64,000 nt of DNA from MGIIb-O2 sp002494975 (lineage in GTDB: Archaea; Thermoplasmatota; Poseidoniia; Poseidoniales; Thalassarchaeaceae), in NCBI GenBank assembly GCA_028355015.1, contig JAOMRN010000003.1:1-64000 (forward strand), read 5' to 3'. How positions within the stretch are numbered: position 1 is the first letter of the stretch; the number at the start of each line of letters is the position of its first letter. Below are positions 17,922 to 26,757 of this stretch, piece by piece. A program made the position numbers and the translations under genes. The notes below the pieces were generated by a model. It searched no databases. It saw nothing but the letters and a program-made list of their open reading frames with translations, and was not told the DNA's origin.

Positions 17922-18752
17922 CTATGCTTTTTTCTCTAGTAGTAATATTTCTGCACACACAGCTAATCCAATTTCTTCCGGTGTTTCAGCACCTATGTCT
18001 ATTCCTATGGGGCATCTTGCTGAATTGAACCATTCTTCATTAACACCATGACTCATTGCGGCTTTTTTGAAAGCCTTCCATTTCGATGTTGAACCGATTG
18101 CACCAATCCTAGGTCTCATTTGTTCGCCTCTAATTTTAAGAGACCTCAATAAAAGTTCTTGATCTACAGACCAATCATGGCCCAGTAATAGAATATCAGA
18201 GAAACGTTGTATTGATTCATTATTTTCTGAATTAAGAAAATCTTCCACGCTTGCTGAAATAGTATCTACTGCGAATGGATATTTTTCAGGATTAGAATAT
18301 TCTCTTCTTACATCAAATATTGAATAATCCCACCCTAATGAATCGGCCACTAGTGCGACACATCTTCCTACATGCCCTCCGCCTGCAATCAATATGTGCG
18401 GTACCGGCTCAATCACTTCCATACTCACAGTCACCTGTCCTCCACATAGGCTGTCAAGGGCTGTCACTTCTTTTCCCTTCGCATCTTTGTATAACTGAAA
18501 TATCTCTATCGAGCCACCTTCTTTACGACTTAATTCCGAGTCTTTCGTTAATAAATTCTCCAAATTATTTTGAATTCTTAATTCTAAACCAGCACCCCCC
18601 ACAGTCCCAAAAGTTTGGTTATCAGAAGTGATTGCTAGTCTCGCTCCTGGTTTTCCGGGGACACTTCCTTTAGCAGAGATTACCGTGGCTATAGCAACTC
18701 TTTTTCCAAGCTTGATCTGTGACAAAGACCATGCTAGGACTGAGACAGACAT
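17922..18752 (-). CDS. xdhC: XdhC/CoxI family maturation factor
   Basis: A 276-residue XdhC protein. The N-terminal XdhC_CoxI domain has VISAKGSVPGKPGARLAIT (residues 24-42) and GTVGGAGLE; the Rossmann-like second half has HILIAGGGHVGRCVALVA near 132 and a C-terminal CPIGIDIGAETPEEIGLAVCAEI, the family signature. XdhC binds and inserts sulfurated molybdenum cofactor into xanthine dehydrogenase-type enzymes. It lies upstream of the hydroxylase subunits on the same strand, which supports a Moco-dependent role for the cluster. Confidence 0.93.
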   Translation of the reverse strand: MSVSVLAWSLSQIKLGKRVAIATVISAKGSVPGKPGARLAITSDNQTFGTVGGAGLELRIQNNLENLLTKDSELSRKEGGSIEIFQLYKDAKGKEVTALDSLCGGQVTVSMEVIEPVPHILIAGGGHVGRCVALVADSLGWDYSIFDVRREYSNPEKYPFAVDTISASVEDFLNSENNESIQRFSDILLLGHDWSVDQELLLRSLKIRGEQMRPRIGAIGSTSKWKAFKKAAMSHGVNEEWFNSARCPIGIDIGAETPEEIGLAVCAEILLLEKKA

Positions 18753-18811
18753 GAACCTGTGAAAAGGTACTACTCTTCTTGATTTCGCTAGCGTAATTTA
18801 CAATAATCTGA

Positions 18812-19375
18812 TTACTTCATCATATTTTTTAGTATATTTATGTCTTCTGGGAAATCAATATTCAAATGTAAATATTCGTCATCTACTTCTATTTTCAATG
18901 GATTAATTAAATCTCTTAATGGAGTTGATGATTCACTTGATAAAATTCTATCACAATCTTCTTTTGTCAAAGTCACGGGATGTCCGCCTTTCCCATTTTT
19001 ACTGGGGCATGTAGTAGTTTCTGATTTGATTAAACGTTCGAGAGTCATGTCTGAGAAACCGGGTCTATCGATCGGTACAATTATGCATCTTTGACCTTTA
19101 ATTTCTTTTAGTCCACATTGAATGCTTCCCGTTCTGCCATTTTCAGGCGTTGGATTAATAACAACTTTCTCACCAAAAGATTTGATATCTTGTTCTAAAT
19201 TTGAGCGAGTAACTATGGTTATATTTAGATTATGTTTTTTCAATTTTTTAATTATTATTTGAGTAAGAGTTTCTCCATTTATCTCAACCAATGCTTTGGG
19301 TTGACCTAATCTTTCACTAGCACCTGCTGCAAGTATTATTGCATTTTTTAATTGCAAATTAATCACTACTTTCAT
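18812..19375 (-). CDS. MocA-like molybdenum cofactor nucleotidyltransferase
   Basis: A 187-residue NTP transferase of the MobA/MocA family: the nucleotide-binding loop AIILAAGASERLGQPKALVE is near residue 12 and IIVPIDRPG near 97 (the metal-binding Asp region). GGHPVTL near 132 is typical of MocA and related proteins that attach CMP to molybdopterin for xanthine dehydrogenase-type enzymes. The start is the ATG at 19375, 17 bp inside the upstream subtilase gene, or an internal TTG (about seven codons later). The following XdhC gene makes the cytidylyl role more likely than MobA guanylylation. Confidence 0.83.
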   Translation of the reverse strand: MKVVINLQLKNAIILAAGASERLGQPKALVEINGETLTQIIIKKLKKHNLNITIVTRSNLEQDIKSFGEKVVINPTPENGRTGSIQCGLKEIKGQRCIIVPIDRPGFSDMTLERLIKSETTTCPSKNGKGGHPVTLTKEDCDRILSSESSTPLRDLINPLKIEVDDEYLHLNIDFPEDINILKNMMK

Positions 19376-21371
19376 CTGGATTATCAAGGGCTTCTTCTTT
19401 ATGTTTTACTAAGTTATCAAAAGAAGAAAAATCTTCATATTCTTCATCTTCCCAGAATCCAGTTTCTTTTAGTTTCATAGTTGCGATAGTTAAACCCGCA
19501 AATAAAATTAATACTAAAACAGATAGTATTCCAATTAATATTGCATTATTACTCGAAGAACTATCTTCGGAGCTTATTTTTTCGTCTCCTATGATGTGTA
19601 TGTCGACCGCTAAGTTAGTTGACGATTTTTCATTTGTAATTGCTCTAACTAATAGTACCTGATCTCCTTCTACTGTGTTATTAGGTAGGTATTGTAATCT
19701 ATCTACGAGTAATGAATGAGTTACAGTGAATGTCGTATCATCGGCATCAAAACCAGCGAGGTCCATCCAATTATCTCTCATATCCCATGTTCTCCATTGG
19801 ACTCTTGTAGCTCCTCCTTCAACATTAAACTGAACTACTTCATCTTGATTTAGGAAAACTCTGTTATCCATGTCATAATCGCTAGCAAGAGTAATATTTA
19901 GTGTCAAAGATAATTCATAAACTTTGTTCGCTGCTTCCATGACTGAAGGTACCGAATTTACATGACCATGTCCGTAAACGTTGTTTTGTCTATTTTTAGG
20001 AATATTGTCTTCAGCACAGGGCTCATTTGCAAACATGTAGTCGCATCTTCGATAAGTTGCAGTTTCTTGCATGATATTTCTAATATCAAATGGAGATAAG
20101 TCGGGGTTTGCTTGATACATTAATGCAGCTAATCCAGCAGCACCAGGTGTTGCCATACTTGTTCCTGACTTACTTGTATAACCATCACCTGTGTTAAAAT
20201 CAGGTGCCATGACACTACTTCCGACAAATGCTATGTTTGGTTTTACTCTCCCTTCTTCAGTCGGTCCTTGGCTTGAGTAAACCGCTATTGCAGTATTCTT
20301 ATCAAGAGCACCGACTGTAATTACATCTTCAGCAGAACCGGGGGTACCTATCTGTGCACTAAAAGCACTATTTCCTGCCGCAATAAAAAGTGCTACACCT
20401 TCTCTCATCATCTCATTACCCATTCTATTAACTGATTCTTCTTCTGACGAGGTCCACTCAATTGCTCCTGGGCCACCGAGGCTCATACTTGCTGCACGTA
20501 TATTGAATACATGTCTTTTCTCAACAGTCCACTCCATGCCAGCCATCACAGTTGCGAATGAACCAGAACCTCCAGAATCTAGTACCTTCACTCCAACTAA
20601 TTGTGCCTTAGGAGCTACACCCTTATATTGGAAATCAGGTGCTCCTGTACCAGCAGTTATTCCAGCACAATGTGTTCCATGTCCTTGATCATCATATGCT
20701 TTAATTTCAGTCCCATTTGTCAATTCAGGATAGTTAACTGCATCGTAAAATGCAATTACTTTTGTGTCATTAGTGTAGTTTGAATCATCAATATCGTCTA
20801 AACCTACATGATCACTGTCTATACCTGTATCAATTATTGCTACTACGCTTCCTGCCCCAGTATACCCTGTCTCTTCCCACACTTGAGTCACATCATGAAC
20901 TTCATTAACATCGTTCATTTGTATTTCTAGTCGGCCATCAAGTTCTACGAAAACAACTCCTGGTAATTCAATAATTGTTGGAATTAAATTTATATTTACT
21001 TTACCTGCAATACTATCGATAAGCCAATATCTGAATTGAACTTCAAAGAGTACATTTTCTTCAAGCATTAATTCGTCTTCAATAGTAGGGGTATGGTCAA
21101 AATCTACAATCACACTTATCATGTTATTTTCATCTAAATACTCATATCCATTGTTCTCAGCTGCTATCCATATAGCATCATGTATGTAATCATTATTTTC
21201 GTCCATATTCGTGTTTTCCCACCAAAGGACCTCATCTACTTGATTATGAACTAATTTATCATTTTGTAATGGTACAGCACTAGATAGTACTGGAAGTATC
21301 ATTAATCCCAGAATCATTATTGCAGTTAATCTCTTCAACAAACCAACCCTATTGCGCATATTCACATACAT
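19359..21371 (-). CDS. Subtilisin-like (S8) secreted protease with C-terminal anchor
   Basis: A 670-residue subtilase. A signal peptide is followed by an inhibitor-like prodomain (about residues 45-140), then the catalytic domain: Asp in VVAIIDTGIDSDH, His in GHGTHCAGITAGT, the oxyanion Asn in AAGNSAFSAQ and Ser in SKSGTSMATPGAAGLAALMY. A beta-rich domain follows, then one transmembrane segment near 615-640 and an acidic cytoplasmic tail. The start may be ATG 21371 or ATG 21359 (MRNRVG); no SD separates them. It overlaps the MocA-like gene. Likely digests proteins outside the cell. Confidence 0.93.
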   Translation of the reverse strand: MYVNMRNRVGLLKRLTAIMILGLMILPVLSSAVPLQNDKLVHNQVDEVLWWENTNMDENNDYIHDAIWIAAENNGYEYLDENNMISVIVDFDHTPTIEDELMLEENVLFEVQFRYWLIDSIAGKVNINLIPTIIELPGVVFVELDGRLEIQMNDVNEVHDVTQVWEETGYTGAGSVVAIIDTGIDSDHVGLDDIDDSNYTNDTKVIAFYDAVNYPELTNGTEIKAYDDQGHGTHCAGITAGTGAPDFQYKGVAPKAQLVGVKVLDSGGSGSFATVMAGMEWTVEKRHVFNIRAASMSLGGPGAIEWTSSEEESVNRMGNEMMREGVALFIAAGNSAFSAQIGTPGSAEDVITVGALDKNTAIAVYSSQGPTEEGRVKPNIAFVGSSVMAPDFNTGDGYTSKSGTSMATPGAAGLAALMYQANPDLSPFDIRNIMQETATYRRCDYMFANEPCAEDNIPKNRQNNVYGHGHVNSVPSVMEAANKVYELSLTLNITLASDYDMDNRVFLNQDEVVQFNVEGGATRVQWRTWDMRDNWMDLAGFDADDTTFTVTHSLLVDRLQYLPNNTVEGDQVLLVRAITNEKSSTNLAVDIHIIGDEKISSEDSSSSNNAILIGILSVLVLILFAGLTIATMKLKETGFWEDEEYEDFSSFDNLVKHKEEALDNPDESSD

Positions 21372-21394
21372 CCGTCAAAGAACTTAGACTTGAA

Positions 21395-21405
21395 TCAAAC
21401 GGTTA
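21395..21405 (-). promoter_or_regulatory. Candidate promoter element TAACCGTTTGA
   Basis: This 11-mer, read on the minus strand, lies 35 bp before ATG 21359 of the subtilase gene. The same or nearly the same 11-mer occurs 37 bp before ribB and 45 bp before mevalonate kinase, always in the same orientation as the gene. Confidence 0.3.
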
Positions 21406-21430
21406 TTTGATTTCTTTATTCTGTATGTTG

Positions 21431-22576
21431 CTAAATGTCTTGTAGCATTTCTCTGCTTATAATTAATCTTTGAATTTGGCTTGATCCTTCAAATATTTGT
21501 ACTACTTTTGCTCCTCTCATTCTTCTAGCAACCGGATATTCTTCAGAGTACCCATATCCCCCGAATATTTGTACCGCATCTGTAGTAATTTCCATAGCCA
21601 TATCTGCCGAGAATCGTTTTGCATGGGCCGCATCTAGAGTATTTTTTTTCCCAGAATCAGCTTTCAAAGCCGCCTTCCAGACCAGCATCCTTGCGGCTTC
21701 TATTTTTGTTGCCATGTCGGCTATCATGAATGAAATGGCTTGATGTCTAATAATGGGCTTATTGAATGCGTTTCTTTCGCTTGCGTAATCAATCGCTTCT
21801 TCCATTGCTCCTCTTGCATTCCCCACTGCATGAGATGCAATACTTGGTCTTGATAAATCAAAAGCCTTCATGGCATTCATCCAACCATCATTTTCTTTAC
21901 CTCCTATTAAATTTTCAACAGGGACTCTCACATTATTGAATGTGACAGACCGCGTGTCAGAACAGCGTTGACCCATATTTTCTTCTTTCTTACCTAATTC
22001 AACACCATCTAGGTCCGCCTCAACAATGAAGCCACTCATCCCCTTATATCCTGCTTCTTTATTTGTGTAAGCTAATACGAAAAACCAGTCTGCATATCCA
22101 GCACCTGTAATCCACATTTTTTGTCCATTGATGATGTATTCATCTCCCTGTCTGACTGCTTCAGTTTTAATTGCCTGGACATCGCTTCCAGCTCCAGGTT
22201 CGGTAACACAATATGCGGCAATTTTACCCTCAGTAACCATTCGAAGATACTTTTCTTTCTGCTCTTCAGTACCTCCTGTAATTATTGGATAAGATGCTAG
22301 CATTGAACTACCAGATGCAGTAGCAAAGCCTGGGTCACCGCAACCTAATTCTTCGAGAACAATTACTTCTTCAAAAGACCCCATTCCTCCTCCACCGTAT
22401 TTTTCAGGTATTTTGAGAGTCAATAATCCTAATTCATTAGCCTTAGATATAGCCTCTCTAGGGAAAATACTATCGCGATCCCAGGATGCAGCATTTGGCT
22501 TAATTTCTTCATTAGCAAAATCACGTGCCATTTCTTGCAACATGAGTTGCTCATCACTCAATTCAAAGTTAACCAT
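21431..22576 (-). CDS. Acyl-CoA dehydrogenase
   Basis: A 381-residue acyl-CoA dehydrogenase. Signature one, YCVTEPGAGSDVQAIKT, is near residue 122; signature two, QIFGGYGYSEEYPVARRMRG, is near 333; the following QIFEGSSQIQRLI holds the catalytic glutamate. It oxidises acyl-CoA to enoyl-CoA with FAD and passes electrons to ETF; the FadF-like protein at 51 kb could take them to quinone. The start is set at ATG 22576 (MVNFELSDEQ), where homologues begin. Chain-length specificity cannot be told. Confidence 0.93.
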   Translation of the reverse strand: MVNFELSDEQLMLQEMARDFANEEIKPNAASWDRDSIFPREAISKANELGLLTLKIPEKYGGGGMGSFEEVIVLEELGCGDPGFATASGSSMLASYPIITGGTEEQKEKYLRMVTEGKIAAYCVTEPGAGSDVQAIKTEAVRQGDEYIINGQKMWITGAGYADWFFVLAYTNKEAGYKGMSGFIVEADLDGVELGKKEENMGQRCSDTRSVTFNNVRVPVENLIGGKENDGWMNAMKAFDLSRPSIASHAVGNARGAMEEAIDYASERNAFNKPIIRHQAISFMIADMATKIEAARMLVWKAALKADSGKKNTLDAAHAKRFSADMAMEITTDAVQIFGGYGYSEEYPVARRMRGAKVVQIFEGSSQIQRLIISREMLQDI

Positions 22577-22624
22577 GATACCCGCAAGAAGCATTCAGAC
22601 TTAGCAGTTCGCCTCTTATCAATT

Positions 22625-23590
22625 TCATATTGTATAAAGAAGTATCATGTAAAAAAGGTAACCAGCGACCATAGTTGCCCCCATTCTTTTCCCAATTCTT
22701 CTTTCACCAAGTAACATTGCAGAAATAAGTCCAGATGTGATTAAAACTACCCAAATATCTCTTCCTAAGAATTCATTTGAGATATATATCCCTCCAGCAT
22801 AAGCGGAAGAAACTCCTAAAATTCCTAATATGTTGATGACATTTGATCCTAATACATTACCAATTGCTACTCCTTCATGCCCTCTCACGGCAGCAATTAT
22901 TGTCACTGCTAATTCTGGCAATGATGTCCCTAAGGCAATCACGCTCAATCCAACTATAGTTTCAGAAATCCCCATTGAATTCGCTATACCAGTTGCTCCT
23001 TCAATCAAGAATTCCGCGCCTAAGAATATCATAATTCCACCAATGACTGTAATTATAATTGCTAATATCATGTTTTCACCAATCCACGTTTCGTCAATTT
23101 CCTCTTCTAATCCTAATTTCTTAGAATAATTATAAGAATAGATGTAATAAAATATCAGCGATAGTAACATTAGAGTTCCAATTAATCCACTAATCTCTCC
23201 TTGCATTACTGTAATTAGCAGAATTGCAGAAGCAACCATTACTGCAATTGCATCTTTTTTAATCCCTAATCCCGGCTCATCACAAGCTCCTAGCATTGCT
23301 GCAGTCCCTAGTACAAGCATTATGTTAGCAACGTTTGAACCTAAAACACCGCCCACTGCTAAGTCTACAAGTTCTTGGCTGTTACTACTTACTGCTTTGA
23401 TTGTGACGGCTAATTCTGGTAGCGATGTCCCAACTGCAACTATGGTAAAACCAATCAATAAAGGAGATACGTTGATTTTTCTAGCCAGAGTAATAGCTCC
23501 CTGGACTACGCTTTCTCCACCCGATATAAGGAGAATGAATCCTAATAATACAAGTATTAAGTCTGGTAAATTTAATATGAAATTAAACAT
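22625..23590 (-). CDS. Ca2+/Na+ antiporter, CaxA/YrbG type
   Basis: A 321-residue cation exchanger with about ten membrane segments in two repeats. Each repeat carries the alpha motif: GFTIVAVGTSLPELAVTI near residue 47 with GGVLGSNVANIMLVLG, and GLSVIALGTSLPELAVTI near 207 with IGNVLGSNVINILGILG. The Glu residues in GTSLPEL bind the exchanged cation. The length is usual for YrbG-like proteins. It probably exports calcium using the sodium gradient. It ends before the acyl-CoA dehydrogenase start with a 48-bp gap and is not obviously linked to it functionally. Confidence 0.93.
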   Translation of the reverse strand: MFNFILNLPDLILVLLGFILLISGGESVVQGAITLARKINVSPLLIGFTIVAVGTSLPELAVTIKAVSSNSQELVDLAVGGVLGSNVANIMLVLGTAAMLGACDEPGLGIKKDAIAVMVASAILLITVMQGEISGLIGTLMLLSLIFYYIYSYNYSKKLGLEEEIDETWIGENMILAIIITVIGGIMIFLGAEFLIEGATGIANSMGISETIVGLSVIALGTSLPELAVTIIAAVRGHEGVAIGNVLGSNVINILGILGVSSAYAGGIYISNEFLGRDIWVVLITSGLISAMLLGERRIGKRMGATMVAGYLFYMILLYTI

Positions 23591-23611
23591 TTAATCACTC
23601 CTATTTTTTAA

Positions 23612-26491
23612 TTATCTACACATTCTTCTTACATGCCTTGCTACAAGTTCTACGGTTGGTATTGTATGGTCTTCTAGTGTTGGCGAAAACGGAACAGGCG
23701 TATCTAGTGCTCCTATGACTATAGGTGGGGATTCCATATCCCAAAAAGTTTCTTCCATTACTCTGCTACTTACGGTATGCCCTAAACCTCCAGTATATTG
23801 TGACTCTTGAAGCACAATCATTTTCTTTGTTCTCAAAACTGATTCTATGCAAGTGGTGCTATCAAATGGCAGTATTGTTCTCAAATCAACGATTTCAATT
23901 TCAATATTTTCTCTACTTAAAATTTCAGCAGTCTTTAGAGCAATATGTGTCATAGCTCCCCAAGTTAGAATCGTTAAATCACTGCCGCCTCTGATAATCT
24001 TCGCTTTACCTATCGACGTCTCATTTTTCTCTAATCTCTTCTTCACCGATTCAGTATCGATTACTTGATTGATTGATTCACCCCAACCTGTTTTGCCTCC
24101 TCCAAGCCCGTATAATCCCAAGTGTTCGAGGAAAACTACGGGGTCATTCATTTCATGAGACTCAATTAATAGATCATATGCGTCTTGTGGATTACTTGGG
24201 AAAACTATAGTCAAACCGGGGTCATTCATGAACCAAGATTCAATCATATTTGCATGGAATGGCCCACTTCTAATTTTAGCGCCAAGAGGGATTCTTACAG
24301 TTAAAGGAACTTCAGCCCCCCATCTCCATCGTAATTGCGCGGCATTATTTACTAGCGCATTCATAGCTAATGCTGCGAACCCTCCGAATTGGATTTCTGC
24401 AACTGGCCTCATACCTCCTAGAGCAGCACCTGTAGCGGAATGAATGATTATTGATTCTGATAGTGGCATATCGAGTAATTTATCGGAATGCCCTTTAGCT
24501 TTCAGTGGTATATTCATACCAAATGCTCCAGCAACTTCCATGTCTTCTCCCATGAAAACAATCTGGTCTCCATATTTTTCTGCTAAAACCACCATTGCAT
24601 TCTGGATGGCCCTACTGTATGTGGATGAGTTTGGCGCATTGGAAAATTCTATTGACAATTCACCATCTTTCAGTGGCCCGGGTGCCGCGCTCTTATCTGT
24701 TTTCTCAAAACGGTCATATTGTTGAGTGTGTGAGTCTGCATTGTGCCTAGAAGTCACTCCTTGTGTCACAGTATTTCCTTCTGGCCAAGGCATCATTTCC
24801 ATTTCTTCCCTTGCGTTATCGACATAGTACTGTTCTTCTTTTTCCATCATCGCTAATTGTTTTTCATTAGCGCCTAGTGAGATACAATATTTTCTATGTG
24901 TTGGTAAAGGGTCCTTTTCTGCCCAATATGTCAATAAGTCTCTTCCTACGTAACCAGGAGGGTTCCCAGTTACTGATCCTAGATACAGGTCATCATGATG
25001 ATGTGCGTGACCGCAACCTCTCATTGTTTCTACATGTATTAATGTGGCACCCCCTCCATCGAGAGCATACTCTCTGGATGTTGCAGTCGAAGCATGAAAT
25101 TGTAAGGGGTCCGATCCATCAATAGACCATGAAGGAATTCCCATAGCATAGCCTTTGTCTCCAAAGGTTTCGGCCCCTGATTGCCCCACCGTAAATGTAT
25201 CTAGGGCTATTTGATTATTTTGAATCATGAATGCTATTGGTAAACCTCTTGCTCCTGCTAAATTCATAGCTTCCCAAAATTCTCCATTGCTGCTGGTACC
25301 TTCTCCGACAGGTGCCAAATGAAACCGGTCAATATCTAGTAAATTAGCTGCTAAAGCAACTCCTGTGGCAGTCGCACTGGCTATTGGAAGAGGTGCTGTA
25401 GGGGGTAGGACTCCTTTCTCCCAATTTCCGATGTGTAAATCGCGTCCGCCTGAATCTAAATTGCCGCCATCCATATATGACCCCGATTTACCCATTTGAG
25501 CCGCAAATATTTCCAGTGGAGTTTGACCGACTGCAAGCGCTAAACCTACATCTCTAATCATCGGGGCAATTATATCTGCACGAAATTTTTCTTCGACAGG
25601 TAAGTCGATAGCTCTTGTTAGGGATGTTGCACAACCCACAATTCCTTCTTGCCATGTAGATCTGAATCCTTTGCCTCCGAACGTCCCTCCATCTGGAGTA
25701 CTTATCCCATTTGTAAAAAGGTCCTTTAAGTGTTCATCAATAGCTCTAGTTCTTGTCATCCATCTTTGCCATTGTAAATGCGTGTCTAAATCCACGCTAG
25801 ATAAATATGCGATTCTTCTAAGGCATAGGGACAAATCTCTTAAAAATCGTATATTTCTTCTACCTAAGTATAATTCGGATTTCCTCCTAGGGATGATTTC
25901 ATCATCGCCTATTAATGCTAAATCAGGTGTCCATAGCCTTTCTTTAAGTGAATCGGATATTTTATCACAAAACATTATGCTGAATTTGTGGAACGTATCT
26001 CCATTGAATTCAGAAGGTGGGTTCATATTCATCCACTCTTTCAATACAAATTCCAAGTATCCATCATGTCTTTCAGCAACAAAACGTAAGATTTCTTTAC
26101 GTGCTCGAATTTCACTCATTTTTTTTGTAAAGGCTAGTGGTTTCTTCGGTTTCCATTTGGCTCCCCATATTGGTGGGAGCTCTTCTTGGCTAGATTTTTC
26201 CTTTGTGAGTGGGTTAATGATGGAGGTATTTATTTCTCTAGAATAATTTCTATTCCTTCTTCTCGCTTCTTCTATGATCTCTTTGAAACTTATCGACAAA
26301 TCTCTTTCCCAAATCTGAAAATTTCTTTTCCGACCTTTGCCAGTATCTGAACGGTCTAGTGTAACTCTCGCTCTTTTATTGCAATGACTGCATTTCCTAT
26401 CTATTTGTTTTGTTTCTTCGTCTCTGGTTTTCCACGCTTCATGATTATTGCATTCTGGGCACAGCCAAATCCCCTGTCGTGCTATAGTCAT
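23612..26491 (-). CDS. 2-oxoacid dehydrogenase E1, fused alpha and beta subunits with N-terminal zinc ribbon
   Basis: A 959-residue fusion. Residues 11-37 form a CPEC / CSHC zinc ribbon, followed by a basic 120-residue region. The alpha part (about 150-560) holds the thiamine diphosphate region, with EGTSSNGEFWEAMNLAGARG and IQNNQIALDT, and VETMRGCGHAHHHDD. The beta part starts near 640: STYSRAIQNAMVVLAEKYGD, MGEDMEVAGAFG and LDMPLSES, with the C-terminal transketolase domain after 800. This fused alpha-beta form occurs in some branched-chain oxoacid dehydrogenase-like enzymes. No E2 or E3 is nearby. Substrate (branched-chain or acetoin type) is uncertain. Confidence 0.88.
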   Translation of the reverse strand: MTIARQGIWLCPECNNHEAWKTRDEETKQIDRKCSHCNKRARVTLDRSDTGKGRKRNFQIWERDLSISFKEIIEEARRRNRNYSREINTSIINPLTKEKSSQEELPPIWGAKWKPKKPLAFTKKMSEIRARKEILRFVAERHDGYLEFVLKEWMNMNPPSEFNGDTFHKFSIMFCDKISDSLKERLWTPDLALIGDDEIIPRRKSELYLGRRNIRFLRDLSLCLRRIAYLSSVDLDTHLQWQRWMTRTRAIDEHLKDLFTNGISTPDGGTFGGKGFRSTWQEGIVGCATSLTRAIDLPVEEKFRADIIAPMIRDVGLALAVGQTPLEIFAAQMGKSGSYMDGGNLDSGGRDLHIGNWEKGVLPPTAPLPIASATATGVALAANLLDIDRFHLAPVGEGTSSNGEFWEAMNLAGARGLPIAFMIQNNQIALDTFTVGQSGAETFGDKGYAMGIPSWSIDGSDPLQFHASTATSREYALDGGGATLIHVETMRGCGHAHHHDDLYLGSVTGNPPGYVGRDLLTYWAEKDPLPTHRKYCISLGANEKQLAMMEKEEQYYVDNAREEMEMMPWPEGNTVTQGVTSRHNADSHTQQYDRFEKTDKSAAPGPLKDGELSIEFSNAPNSSTYSRAIQNAMVVLAEKYGDQIVFMGEDMEVAGAFGMNIPLKAKGHSDKLLDMPLSESIIIHSATGAALGGMRPVAEIQFGGFAALAMNALVNNAAQLRWRWGAEVPLTVRIPLGAKIRSGPFHANMIESWFMNDPGLTIVFPSNPQDAYDLLIESHEMNDPVVFLEHLGLYGLGGGKTGWGESINQVIDTESVKKRLEKNETSIGKAKIIRGGSDLTILTWGAMTHIALKTAEILSRENIEIEIVDLRTILPFDSTTCIESVLRTKKMIVLQESQYTGGLGHTVSSRVMEETFWDMESPPIVIGALDTPVPFSPTLEDHTIPTVELVARHVRRMCR

Positions 26492-26757
26492 ATACGCTCG
26501 GAATCCATCTAAGTACTACAAGTAATCGCTTCCCAAGATACAAATGTGGTATTTATTTATTAATTGTGGTATCATGTGCTCCTAAAAATCTCTTAAAACA
26601 ATTTTTTACCTTAATTAAAAGATAGACTGCTAATTTTTATACCTTAATTAGGTAAAAATACCACATTTAGTCGCTACAAACTACGATTATTTCACAAATA
26701 CCACAATTAAAAAGCACACTGAAAAAATTTAAACCACAATTACGCGGGTAGTTTAAA
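26492..26757. promoter_or_regulatory. AT-rich intergenic region with repeated TGTGGTAT elements
   Basis: This 266-bp gap is the longest without a gene. TGTGGTAT occurs at 26545-26552 and 26565-26572 (20 bp apart) and in the inverted orientation, ATACCACA, at 26658-26665 and 26698-26705 (40 bp apart); a partial copy, ACCACAATT, is at 26733-26741. Between the arms lie TACCTTAATTA (26607-26617 and 26640-26650); the second extends to the near-palindrome TACCTTAATTAGGTA (26640-26654). The arrangement suggests cooperative binding of a protein, at the promoter of the E1 gene or over a wider DNA site. Confidence 0.6.

Noticed and set aside
25671..26246. 191-residue open frame antisense to the E1 gene
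   Set aside because: It lies opposite the intact alpha domain of E1; no start signal or domain is visible.
26492..26757. CRISPR array or transposon end in the 266-bp gap
   Set aside because: The repeats are only 8 bp and in two orientations; there is no spacer regularity, no transposase and no target duplication.
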